Shown: positions 43,909 through 54,105 of the stretch, piece after piece
How the letters are laid out: each line of letters begins with the position of its first letter
How positions within the stretch are numbered: position 1 is the first letter of the stretch
Assembly (NCBI GenBank): GCA_040285825.1
Contig: JAUPSS010000002.1
Span: forward strand, 1,488,001-1,552,000
DNA length: 64,000 bases
Direction: 5' to 3'
DNA from: Eukaryota sp. TZLM1-RC
Lineage: Eukaryota > Metamonada: BaSk clade
Position numbers and translations under genes: made by a program
The notes under the pieces: generated by a model
Told to the model about the DNA's origin: nothing
The model's database searches: none
What the model saw: the letters and a program-made list of their open reading frames with translations, nothing else

Positions 43909-44355
43909 ATGCATCTCAACGAGTTCCCTGATGTCTCCAACCCTTTTGTTCCCAAAAGTCAACCAGTGGCCACAACTTCCAACTTAACTGTCAATGGAGA
44001 AGTTTTTTCTACACTTTCTGCAGAAGCAGAACTTTATCACCTTAATTCCTTTCTAACTGACCTGTGCTCTCCTCCTGATATTGATATCGACTCCATTCGT
44101 AGTGATCTGTCAAAAACCGAAACACAAAAAAAGAGCCTTAAACAAGTGATTAGTACTCTGGAAGCTTCACTTGAAACCGAAATTGCAGCAGTCAATAGTG
44201 TACGTAGTCGGGTGAAGGAGTTCCAACAAGAATTCAATGTTGTTAAGCATGCTACTTCTATCGAAGAACTGGAAAACATTAGCCATTCTTTCACTTCAGC
44301 TCCCTTGGAGAGACCTTGGTTTGAACAAATAGTTGATGTGGAAAATGTAGATTAG
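43909..44355 (+). CDS. Small coiled-coil protein, unknown
   Basis: 148 residues from ATG at 43909 (MHLNEFPDVSNPFVPKSQPV). Residues about 30-45 (FSTLSAEAELYHLNSFLTDL) and 60-125 (IRSDLSKTETQKKSLKQVIS... EFQQEFNVVKHATSIEELENI) form predicted coiled-coil helices. The end is acidic. It resembles small subunits of kinetochore, dynactin or tethering complexes in shape, but I cannot name a family. A short unlinked frame upstream (43734) may or may not be part of its 5' region. Confidence 0.6.
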   Translation: MHLNEFPDVSNPFVPKSQPVATTSNLTVNGEVFSTLSAEAELYHLNSFLTDLCSPPDIDIDSIRSDLSKTETQKKSLKQVISTLEASLETEIAAVNSVRSRVKEFQQEFNVVKHATSIEELENISHSFTSAPLERPWFEQIVDVENVD

Positions 44356-44617
44356 ATTGTGTCATCTTCAATCGTGTTTTTGATATTGTACTCTTGCATT
44401 GAAGTATTTTTTTTCTATGTTTGAAATACGTTCAATCATTCTCTGAAATGGAATCTTCATCAATATTATTGAATTCTTGGGTCTTTACCTTGCTGTTAAA
44501 TAAATTGCGCTTTATTTACAAATCATATTTCAAAAAAATACCCCAATGAATCTACAACATATAATTGAAGAATCTCAGGATCAATTGCAGAGTACACAGT
44601 CATAATTGGAAGATATG

Positions 44618-45127
44618 CTATGAAAAGTGCTGAACTGCTCTATACACTAGCAATAGAAGACACAGAGCTATCATAGACCACGTCCATATGTCCTGATTGA
44701 GTCCCTTCCTGTCTAACTTTGGTTGTCTGAAACGGTTATTGGTGAATATTAGTGAACAATTTCTGCTATCGAAATAGTTATGTACTAAAGGGTCAAAAGG
44801 TGACAAATGGTGCTGAGTCATATAATCACACACAATATGAAGGGCATAACTTCCGACAGCAATTACAAACCAATGTGGGTTCATCAAATAGAAGGGCCCT
44901 CCCACAGGAACACTCACCAATACAATACCAAACCATTCTTCACAAAAAGTACGTCTATGTTTGGCTGGACGTTTCAGAAAACGTCCAACGTATTGGTTCA
45001 GATCTATCAGAACCCCGAAAGCCGAAGAAATAAGTAGAATCTCAATAATACTCATATGAACACTAACCACCTCGGAATACGCTAATCCAAACACAAAAGA
45101 TGTAATTAGGTGAGTAAAGGAATGCAT
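44618..45127 (-). CDS. Multi-pass membrane protein, DUF457/YdjM-like
   Basis: 169 residues from ATG at 45127 (MHSFTHLITSFVFGLAYSEVV). Upstream codons (to 45190) are in frame but begin at GTG and run into an inverted repeat, so the ATG is preferred. Four to five hydrophobic helices are visible (residues about 5-20, 25-45, 75-95, 98-115, 145-165). Histidine positions 'MHSFTHLI' near the start and 'HIVCDYMTQHHLSPFDPL' match the H..TH and H...D....G..P pattern of bacterial YdjM/DUF457 membrane proteins, described as possible metal-dependent hydrolases. Function in eukaryotes is unknown. 260 bp downstream of the coiled-coil gene, convergent. Confidence 0.55.
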   Translation of the reverse strand: MHSFTHLITSFVFGLAYSEVVSVHMSIIEILLISSAFGVLIDLNQYVGRFLKRPAKHRRTFCEEWFGIVLVSVPVGGPFYLMNPHWFVIAVGSYALHIVCDYMTQHHLSPFDPLVHNYFDSRNCSLIFTNNRFRQPKLDRKGLNQDIWTWSMIALCLLLLVYRAVQHFS

Positions 45128-45169
45128 AATCACCTCAAAAGAAGAGAAGATTGTATTTATAAGAGAAGT

Positions 45170-45221
45170 TTGGAGAATGTCTAAATCCACAACTTACTAC
45201 ACAACCTCACTTTTTACACAA
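45170..45221 (+). repeat. Inverted repeat, left arm
   Basis: About 52 bp matching the reverse complement of 45632-45692 (with a 9-bp tandem duplication in the other arm). Both arms encode the same N-terminal peptide, MSK(LSK)STTYYTTSLFTQ, on opposite strands, so the 5' end of a gene was duplicated in inverted orientation. The left arm frame stops after about 21 codons. Confidence 0.8.
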
Positions 45222-45421
45222 CCCCATAATACTACGACATAATTTTGTCGTTTACAATTTTTCTCTTACCTTCTGTTGCACAAACACTAAGCTGCCGTAT
45301 AACGTCATCAATAGCAATATGATGTATTCCTCAAACCTTCAAATTACCTTACCCTGCCACTATGAGTTTTACAAAATACATCTCTTTCTACTCTTGTCTA
45401 CTTACACTCAACGGAGGTTCT

Positions 45422-45685
45422 TCATTTATAACACTGATAAATCGTCCAAATAAGGTCGACAAAAGAATCAGAACTAGAAGATGACGCAGAGAGAACAAAG
45501 CCGTGTTGGAAAGCCCAAATCTTGAGAGTTTGGACAAGGTCTTCTTCAGAAGGAAAAGAATAAAAAGGGGGTTTGGTTGTTATAGTCTCAAGGTTGCTCA
45601 TTGTTGTTACAATAATTGTCGTGTTTGAGTATTGTGTAAAAAGTGAAGTTGTGTAATAAGTTGTGGATTTAGACAATTTAGACAT
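45422..45685 (-). CDS. Short FAR1-like fragment, possible MULE-derived gene
   Basis: 87 residues from ATG at 45685. Residues 38-87 (YSFPSEEDLVQTLKIWAFQHGFVLSASSSSSD...IWTIYQCYK) resemble the N-terminal FAR1/Mutator DNA-binding region (F.S.eel...l..wA...GF.l...........C). The region normally continues with C...H zinc ligands; here TAA follows right after 'QCYK', so it is truncated or continues past an intron that I cannot define. Its 5' end is the right arm of the inverted repeat. Low certainty on function. Confidence 0.4.
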   Translation of the reverse strand: MSKLSKSTTYYTTSLFTQYSNTTIIVTTMSNLETITTKPPFYSFPSEEDLVQTLKIWAFQHGFVLSASSSSSDSFVDLIWTIYQCYK

Positions 45686-45692
45686 TCTCCAA
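45632..45692 (-). repeat. Inverted repeat, right arm
   Basis: Pairs with 45170-45221; contains the start codon region of the FAR1-like fragment. It has 'gtctaaatt' duplicated relative to the left arm. Confidence 0.8.
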
Positions 45693-45879
45693 GTGCCAAA
45701 TCATTTCAAATTACTGTCTTAACGGATTATGTCTACACTTTGAATATGAAACTTTGTTCCTTATCTGGCTTGATGACTTATTACATCATTCAAACATTTC
45801 TATTGTGTTAATGGTTGGTGGCGAGTGAAATGAAATTTAAGGATATGAGCTCCAAATTGGGTGAAAAACACGCTAAAGC

Positions 45880-45983
45880 AGTATTCCCGAAATAAGTATC
45901 TGTGAAATTACAATTACTCATTTGTTAAATTGTAAACATTCTATTTCCTTTAGAAACAAGGTTTATGATGCTTTAAAGTACCA
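45880..45983 (+). mobile_element. LINE fragment (copy L3)
   Basis: From 45901 the translation CEITITHLLNCKHSISFRNK is the Cys-His knuckle of the LINE endonuclease region, close to L1 (THLLNCKHFITFRSK at about 14270-14315). No other part of the LINE is recognisable nearby on this side. Confidence 0.7.
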
Positions 45984-46261
45984 CATCCTACTTCCGCATG
46001 AACCTCAATAGATTGAGTTAAATTGATTGAATTCGATAGTGATTGATACCACAAAGTCCATCTAAAATTCTATTTTTACATAAGTACCGAATAGCTAATA
46101 AACAGAAAAAGAATAATGATCAGTGTGAAGTATGTGAAATCGTTTGGCTGATAATAAAGGCAAAAATACATAATATACTATAAAGGATATAATGACAAAA
46201 AGGGGTAGATGTGACTATTGAAGAGTAGCTTTTTCCAAAAAATGATGAACTGAATCCATAA

Positions 46262-47510
46262 TGGACACATTGTCTCAGTGAAAAAACTTCTGTTGAAAAG
46301 ATCGTGTTTTGATAAAAATACTAAAGTTGGTGTAAAGCTGTTCCAAATTCCAGATCATGATTATCTTAGTCCACATTATGGCGGTTTAGGTTGGACAAAG
46401 GCTTCTTTTCTTACTTCATGTGCTTTTATTGGTGGATGCATAAATGCAATTTTTGAGTTTTCTGAAAGATTTGCAGATTGGGTTGACTTATTAAAGACAA
46501 CGCAAAGTTCTACTGTTTTGCTTTAAATGATGAAATTTCAAAAATTGATGTTTGAAAATGGAGTCGATGCTTTCCCCAATCCTTCAATGGTAATATTCCG
46601 GAAAAGAATATTTTAAATTTAAAACACACGCTGCGAACATTACTGAAACGATTGACTGGGGTGTATGAAAATGATCTTTATAATAATATATGCATCTCGG
46701 CCGTTTTAAATCAAGATCTTCACTCATTGTTATTGGAAAAGGGTGTTTGTGAAAACCAGTCATCAGATTGTTCACTAATTGTAACCATTGTACCACGAAG
46801 ATTTGGACTGTGTGCTACTTCTGTTCGAATTCACCTCAGCTCACTTTGTGACATGCTCTGAATTGTTCGAAATTGATAACTTATCGTTCTTCATTACATG
46901 ATGCTGTTAGAGACACTGTTTTTAATATGGCCCAAACTGCAAGGATATCGTGTATCAAAGAGCCCCTGCTGAAGGAAACACTGTCATTGAATAATTTTGG
47001 TTCTGATGATAGAGGTGATGTATATTGTGATTGGATTGATAACTCTGAAGCTGTTGTTGACTTTGTCTCTTGTAATGTTGCAAAAGACATTTTGGTTCAC
47101 AGAAGAAATCTTAATCCTGTAGGTGCTCTTGTTTTTAAAGCTAAAGAAAAACATAGAAAATATGACAAAGATATCGAGGACGCTAATGCTGGTAGAAATA
47201 CACCACTAGTTATTATTGCTTTCCCATTTTCGATAAACGGAAGACTATCAGTAGAAGCAGAAACTTTTTTGAATGACTTCCAAAAAATGGTTCAAGCAAA
47301 AACAATGAAAAGATTTGATGTTTCTTTATGGCGCTCTCGGATTCAATTGGCCATTATTAATAGATTGCCTCAGTTTTTCAATCGAATTTGAGAAGCTTTA
47401 GCTAGACAGCAAGTAGATCAAGATTTAGTAGAGGAAATCTTGGTTCAATGAATTTCGTCCCATTAGTTATGAGTTTATTTTATTAAGTGTGAAAAATGAA
47501 TAAAAAAAAT
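46262..47510 (+). mobile_element. 5'-truncated LINE with restriction-like endonuclease (copy L4)
   Basis: Thumb segment 'KLFQIPDHDYLSPHYGGLGWTKASFLTSCAFIGG' (46278-46526), then a degraded middle. The endonuclease frame 46873-47391 carries 'LTYRSSLHDAVRDTVFNM', 'DDRGDVYCDWIDNSEAVVDFVSCNVAKD' and 'VIIAFPFSINGRLSVEAETFLND'. The D...D...K spacing is compatible with PD-(D/E)xK. It ends in a 3' UTR shared with L5 (from 'tgaatttcgtcccattagttatgag') and an A-rich tail at 47490-47510. The Cys-His knuckle before 46873 is degraded. L4 and L5 are one subfamily, L1-L3 another. Confidence 0.8.
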
Positions 47511-48079
47511 TACCATAAAATTACCATAAATCAGCAAGAAGCAACACACAGTAACAAGTCGTGAACTCAACCATATTCAGTCGATGCACAAACAAAATGC
47601 AACCTGATGGTGGTTGCAAGATCGTCAATAGTTAAGACAACAAATTTCCTAAATAATTCTTATCTTTTATCACAAAAAAACCAAAGAAAAAGAAAGAAAC
47701 CAACCCTACTAAAACCATAATAGTTTTCTGACTACTTTCCAGTTGCTGCAGTGTTCATATGCACAATAATTTCAGACACCATTTTTTATTAATAGTATCT
47801 TCAGCAATACAGTTGACTTCAAAATTCTTCATTAATTATATTTAGTTTTAGGAAATTCAACAAATGTCAGCAAGTAACAAAACGAGAAGCTCAATGATCA
47901 TAATTAACAAAGGTTATTTCAGCATCTCTGAATAATATGTTTCATGTCTACATTCACTAGACATCATAATGGGTTCAGAGTCAGCCCAAATGGATCACGT
48001 TTTGGAATTTCTTAGGTTGTGTAAGAAAATCATTCAAGAAAAATAACACTGAACTTTTTTTATATAATCATTATTCAAA
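47511..48079. other. Intergenic, no gene seen
   Basis: 570 bp of AT-rich sequence after the LINE tail; no frame of note on either strand. Confidence 0.55.
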
Positions 48080-48136
48080 AGTTCAAAACAGGGGTGAATT
48101 TCACAGGGGAATGCATGATTAGTGAAATTCACAGTA
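48080..48136. promoter_or_regulatory. 57-bp hairpin element, copy 2
   Basis: Same arms as at 22921-22977 (GTGAATTTCAC and GTGAAATTCAC), differing at three positions outside the stems. It ends 110 bp before the ATG of the repeat-protein gene. Confidence 0.75.
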
Positions 48137-48220
48137 GGAAGTTTGAATGAAGGTATCAAAAAGTATTCTGATGTTACAAAATACTCTGTTCCTTTTCATT
48201 AGTGTACAAGACACCTATAC

Positions 48221-48234
48221 CATTGTTATAGACA
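48221..48234 (+). promoter_or_regulatory. Core-promoter motif of the repeat-protein gene
   Basis: CATTGTTATAGACA beginning 26 nt before the ATG; identical over all 14 bases to the motif before RPAP1 and 11 of 14 to the one before EMC1. Confidence 0.7.
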
Positions 48235-48246
48235 TTACCTGTCAGA

Positions 48247-51200
48247 ATGGATGCAAACTCTCTCTTTGGACAGGGCTTTCATCTTGATGCCATTGTCCGT
48301 GGTTCTGGTTCAGAAGACTCTGGCTCTTTTGTACCTTATCGTGTCAACATTCTCTGCACACCTTCTTTTTTAGAACTTGTTATTCCACATTCCTCAGAAC
48401 TTGCCAAGAAATATGGTACTCAACGTTTTTCATACCATCCATACATGACAGTTGAAACAGATCCTTCTAATCCCTGTGTCATTAATATTTCTGATCGTGG
48501 TGTACTTTTAATTTCGTTGGAGGTGGACCCTGACGAAGCTCAGATATTTCAGTTTGCAATGAATTCATTTATAGATGAAAGTCCAGATGTGTTTGCTAAT
48601 ATTAATTACTCTAAGCAGACTGAAGAAAATGCTACAGAGAAAGCTGGATCTCTACAACCGAAATCTCGCACACTGTCTTCTGGAGATTCTGGCCATGGTT
48701 CAACCCAGAAGGTTCCTAAGGAACTTGAATTTACCAATAATCTTAGTCAATTAAAACCTCAATATGACCTTTTTAGTGATTTCAGTGAGGATGATGATAA
48801 TGACGTTACTCAAGAGAGTCTGTTCTATGACAATTACAGCAGATCTCCTGTTGAACTTAGTGATTCAGAGTTTGAAAATGAGCATGATGTAAGAGCAGGC
48901 ATTTCATCAAAACTAAATAAGATAAATAGGGATAAGAGAGACAGAACAAGTGGGTCAAGCCAACCCTACATTTCAATTAGAGAGCAAAGTACGTTAGAAC
49001 GGCATTCTCACACGAGGGACACTCAATCAATCGGTCAATCGCAAACAAAGAGTGCTTATAATCATTCAACCCACGCTTTGATACCAAATGCTGAAAGTAA
49101 CCACAGAACTCAAGATTCCTCTTCTGTGGTTCCACCCTCCTCAGAGAAGCTCAGTAGCAAGAGGCAAGGTGTCTCTACATCTCGTTCTTCTTCCAGGAGT
49201 TCTTCTCACATGAGGGACACTCAATCAATCGGTCAATCGCAAACAAAGAGTGCTTATATTCATTCAACCCACGCTTTGATACCAAATGCTGAATGTGACC
49301 ACAGAACTCAAGATTCCTCTTCTGTGGTTCCACTGTCCTCAGAGAAGCCCAGTAGTAAACGGCAAGGTGTCTCCACATCTCGTTCTTCTTCCAGGAGTTC
49401 TTCTCACATGAGGGACACTCAATCAATCGGTCAATCGCAAACAAAGAGTGCTTATAATCATTCAACCCACGCTTTGATACCAAATGCTGAAAGTGACCAC
49501 AGAACTCAAGATTCCTCTTCTGTGGTTCCACTGTCCTCAGAGAAGCCCAGTAGTAAACGGCAAGGTGTCTCCACATCTCGTTCTTCTTCCAGGAGTTCTT
49601 CTCACATGAGGGACACTCAATCAATCGGTCAATCGCAAACAAAGAGTGCTTATAATCATTCAACCCACGCTTTGATACCAAATGCTGAAAGTGACCACAG
49701 AACTCAAGATTCCTCTTCTGTGGTTCCACCTTCCTCAGAGAAGCCCAGCAGTAAAAGGCAAGGTGTCTCCACATCTCGTTCTTCTGCCAGGAGTTCTTCT
49801 CACATGAGGGACACTCAGTCAATCGGTCAATCGCAAACAAAGAGTGCTTATAATCATTCAACCCACACTTTGATACCAAATGCTGAATGTGACCACAGAA
49901 CTCAAGGTTCCTCTTCTGTGGTTCCACCCTCCTCAGAGAAGCCCAGCAGTAAAAGGCAAGAAGTCTCCACATCTCGTTCTTCTTCCAGGAGTTCTTCTCA
50001 CATGAGGGACATTCAATCAATCGGTCAATCGCAAACAAACAGTGCTTATAATCATTCAACCCACGCTTTGATACCAAATGCTGAAAAAGACCACAGAACT
50101 CAAGGTTCCTCTTCTGTGGTTCCACCCTCCTCAGAGAAGCCCAGCAGTAAAAGGCAAGGTGTCTCCACATCTCGTTCTTCTTCCAGGAGTTCTTCTCACA
50201 TGAGGGACACTCAATCAATCGGTCAATCGCAAACAAAGAGTGCTTATAATCATTCAACCCACGCTTTGATACCAAATGCTGAAAAAGACCACAGAACTCA
50301 AGATTCCTCTTCTGTGGTTCCACCTTCCTCAGAGAAGCCCAGTAGTAAAAGGCAAGGTGTCTCCACATCTCGTTCTTCTTCCAGGAGTTCTTCTCACATG
50401 AGGGACACTCAATCAATCGGTCAATCGCAAACAAAGAGTGCTTATAATCATTCAACCCACGCTTTGATACCAAATGCTGAAAGTGACCACAGAACTCAAG
50501 ATTCCTCTTCTGTGGTTCCACCTTCCTCAGAGAAGCCCAGTAGTAAAAAGGCAAGGTGTCTCCACATCTCGTTCTTCTTCCAGGAGTTCTTCTCACATGA
50601 GGGACACTCAATCAATCGGTCAATCGCAAACAAAGAGTGCTTATAATCATTCAACCCACGTTTTGATACCAAATGCTGAAAGTGACCACAGAACTCAAGA
50701 TTCCTCTTCTGTGGTTCCACCTTCCTCAGAGAAGCCCAGCAGTAAAAGGCAAGGTGTCTCCACATCTCGTTCTTCTTCCAGGAGTTCTTCTCACATGAGG
50801 GACACTCAATCAATCGGTCAATCGCAAACAAAGAGTGCTTATAATCATTCAACCCACGCTTTGATACCAAATGCTGAAAGTGACCACAGAACTCAAGATT
50901 CCTCTTCTGTGGTTCCACCTTCCTCAGAGAAGCCCAGTAGTAAAAGGCAAGGTGTCTCCACATCTCGTTCTTCTTCCAGGAGTTCTTCTCACATGAGGGA
51001 CACTCAATCAATCGGTCAATCGCAAACAAAGAGTGCTTATAATCATTCAACCCACGCTTTGATACCAAATGCTGAAAGTGACCACAGAACTCAAGATTCC
51101 TCTTCTGTGGTTCCACCTTCCTCAGAGAAGCCCAGTAGTAAAAGGCAAGGTGTCTCCACATCTCGTTCTTCTTCCAGGAGTTCTTCTCACATGAGGGACA

Positions 51201-53411
51201 CTCAATCAATCGGTCAATCGCAAACAAAGAGTGCTTATAATCATTCAACCCACGTTTTGATACCAAATGCTGAAAGTGACCACAGAACTCAAGATTCCTC
51301 TTCTGTGGTTCCACCTTCCTCAGAGAAGCCCAGTAGTAAAAGGCAAGGTGTCTCCACATCTCGTTCTTCTTCCAGGAGTTCTTCTCACATGAGGGACACT
51401 CAATCAATCAGTCAATCGCAAACAAAGAGTGCTTATAATCATTCAACCCACGCTTTAATACCAAATGCTGAAAGTGACCACAGAACTCAAGATTCCTCTT
51501 CTGTGGTTCCACCTTCCTCAGGGAAGCCCAGTAGTAAAAGGCAAGGTGTCTCCACATCTCGTTCTTCTTCCAGGAGTTCTTCTCACATGAGGGACACTCA
51601 ATCAATCGGTCAATCGCAAACAAAGAGTGCTTATAATCATTCAACCCACGCTTTAATACCAAATGCTGAAAGTGACCACAGAACTCAAGATTCCTCTTCT
51701 GTGGTATCACCCTCCTCAGAGAAGCCCAGCAGTAAAAGGCAAGGTGTCTCCACATCTCGTTCTTCTTCCAGGAGTTCTTCTCACATGAGGGACACTCAAT
51801 CAATCGGTCAATCGCAAACAAAGAGTGCTTATAATCATTCAACCCACACTTTGATACCAAATGCTGAAAGTGACCACAGAACTCAAGATTCCTCTTCTGT
51901 GGTTCCACCTTCCTCAGAGAAGCCCAGTAGTAAAAAGGCAAGGTGTCTCCACATCTCGTTCTTCTTCCAGGAGTTCTTCTCACATGAGGGACACTCAATC
52001 AATCGGTCAATCGCAAACAAAGAGTGCTTATAATCATTCAACCCACGCTTTGATACCAAATGCTGAAAGTGACCACAGAACTCAAGATTCCTCTTCTGTG
52101 GTTCCACCTTCCTCAGAGAAGCCCAGTAGTAAAAGGCAAGGTGTCTCCACATCTCGTTCTTCTTCCAGGAGTTCTTCTCACATGAGGGACACTCAATCAA
52201 TCGGTCAATCGCAAACAAAGAGTGCTTATAATCATTCAACCCACGCTTTGATACCAAATGCTGAAAGTGACCACAGAACTCAAGATTCCTCTTCTGTGGT
52301 TCCACTCTCCTCGGAGAAGGCCAGTGGAAGGCCACCTTCTCCTCTCGTTATTCGCCCTTGTTCTCGAGATTCTTCGAAACCTTGTCCCGAAGAACACACT
52401 TCTACTCTATTAGATTCTGAATACTGTGACAATAGTCCTCATTCCAGTCCATTGACCCTGTTCTCTTCTCTCCAAGATCAAATTTCCCGGGAAATTCAAA
52501 AGGCTCAACAATTATTGAACCCATCCACCAATACTGATCCGGAAGCACAGTCCCCGTGTCCTGAACTCTCTTCTTCTGAGTCTTCTGATGTTGAAACAGA
52601 AATAGAAATTCCTCCACTTGCAGGGTCTGGGACACTTTCTTTACATAAGGGTCTCGTTCCTCAGCACTATGTACCTGATCCTCCTTCTCCCACTGTGGAA
52701 GAAAAGATCCAAGAAAAGATGTCATCCTCTTCGCCCTATCATTTGGTTCCAATGTTGAGACAATTGCGAACTGAAACTTTTAGCCCATTGTCCACGGTTC
52801 CTCAATCCCCTCCTTCCCACAGAACTACTTCCGCTCGTGATAGGTCCACAGTTCGTAGGCTTGGGTCTGATTGTGATGTCACTCCACATGCCAATTCGCT
52901 TTCCCTACAATCGTCAACAACTAGAAATATTTCATCAATTAATCCACCCGTATTTATTCCAACATTGTCCATCCGCGATGAGTTATGTGAGGAGAAAAGA
53001 AGATCTCGATCAATATCAGAGTCGTTCAGTAGTCGGCGATCAGATGCCATGAAAGCATTGTGTACAGTGATGCCATCTCCCCGAAATCCCAACCTGAGTC
53101 CATCGACCCCCAAAGCTCCACCGTCTCCTTTTCTTCAAAGTCCCAGAGAACGTAAATCCAGAGATGTGAATTTCACATCCCCAAAATCCAACTTGTCCTT
53201 AAGAAAGACACAGTTTTGTTTTAAAGATCCACTTTCTGATTCTACCACTTCTTTGGATACAACCCTTCCTTCCCTAGATGTTCCACTGTCGGACGGATGG
53301 TCAGTTTTGCCCAGGAAAGGAAAGTTCCCTCGACCATTGTATCGTAATTCTCCTTTAGATTCAAGTCTACCAAGAATACCATTTTCTCCTTCTTTTAAAA
53401 GCAGGATTTAG
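48247..53411 (+). CDS. Ser-rich protein with 17 x 66-residue repeats, frame broken twice
   Basis: One gene read in three registers. The N-terminal 250 residues (MDANSLFGQGFHLDAIVRGSG...) include a globular beta-rich part (about 1-120) and an acidic Ser-rich linker. From about 49015 to 52320 run 17 copies of a 198-bp unit encoding a 66-residue repeat (HMRDTQSIGQSQTKSAYNHS...). The C-terminal 360 residues are Ser/Pro-rich (many SP and TP sites: 'SPSTPKAPPSPF'). In two units (about 50545 and 51930) the A4 run before 'ggcaagg' has five A and throws the frame; the rest is intact. Repeats are nearly identical, so copy number is probably unstable. No known domain; phospho-regulated scaffold is a guess from composition. 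Confidence 0.75.
49015..52320 (+). repeat. 198-bp coding minisatellite, 17 units
   Basis: 'gacactcaatcaatcggtc' recurs every 198 bp from 49018 to 52188. Variant residues (AESN, AECD, AEKD, AESD; THAL/THVL/THTL; PPSS/PLSS) track neighbouring-unit homogenisation. 198 is a multiple of 3, so the antisense frame also remains open for hundreds of codons without being a gene. Confidence 0.92.
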
Positions 53412-53768
53412 GTTTAGTTATTGTCCACAATTTATGTTTGCACCTTGTATTATATGTATAGAACTCTTTTTTAATTGTAATTTTTTCTTTTAAGTGACAC
53501 CAAACCTATTCATTATTATCTTAAATGTTAATATTAACAATTAATTAATTATTTGATTAATTAATTATATTGTATATTTCAAAACTTTTCTGACAGAACA
53601 ACAAATCATAAAGAAATTGTAGTTTGGTTTATTGTGTTTTGATTCTGGGGCATTGAACAGGCGGTGAGAACAAATTAAACCCCTAATGTTCCAAGATAAT
53701 ATTGTAAAAATAAATCACACATAGAAATCCGTACAAAAAACCTAATGCGTAAATGATAGATTCAAGAC
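53412..53768. other. Intergenic, AT-rich
   Basis: Contains a run of 'taattaatt' near 53540-53570 and no frame of interest. Confidence 0.6.
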
Positions 53769-54047
53769 TCAATTCTGATCTTCAACACGAAGTTCACTAA
53801 TGCTTATAAAAGTTTTTTGGTCTAAAACAGAGGCATCAGTGGACATATCTCGTTCCAAATCATGAAGAGGTTCCTTTGTCAACATGTCAGAGATGGTAAA
53901 CTCACTATCCAACGGCTTTCCCAGAATAGAAGGAATTTGAGAGTGAATCTGCCTTTCCAAATCATCTAAAGATGGAGGTTGCACTTGTTCTTTTATAAGA
54001 GATTTGTTGAACGGTTCATATGTATGAAACGTGTAAGTGTTGGTCAT
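53769..54047 (-). CDS. Small acidic protein, unknown
   Basis: 92 residues from ATG at 54047 (MTNTYTFHTYEPFNKSLIKE). Acidic, with a possible helix 'SLDDLERQIHSQI' and a repeated 'DLER' (DDLERQIHS, HDLERDMST). No family recognised. It is divergent from the NOL11-like gene; the two ATGs are 58 bp apart, suggesting a shared bidirectional promoter. Confidence 0.5.
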   Translation of the reverse strand: MTNTYTFHTYEPFNKSLIKEQVQPPSLDDLERQIHSQIPSILGKPLDSEFTISDMLTKEPLHDLERDMSTDASVLDQKTFISISELRVEDQN

Positions 54048-54105
54048 GGGCAAAATCTAAAAGCAAAATCATTTGAACTTTGAGTTGGATTTAACTGGCC
54101 TCCAT

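Noticed and set aside
43734-43931. Frame MAQKTNIERIF as an upstream exon of the coiled-coil gene
   Set aside because: No GTATGT...TAAC..CAG pair that joins it in frame could be seen, and it overlaps the better ATG at 43909 in another frame.
44618-45190. Upstream start (45190) for the membrane protein
   Set aside because: It would need a GTG start and lie in the inverted-repeat arm; ATG at 45127 begins directly with the conserved His-rich helix.
49175-52335. Long Cys/Trp-rich antisense frames through the 66-residue repeat region (up to 478 codons)
   Set aside because: The 198-bp unit is a multiple of three, so any stop-free frame of one unit stays open through all of them. They lack their own non-repeat coding ends; the sense frame has globular and Ser/Pro-rich flanks.
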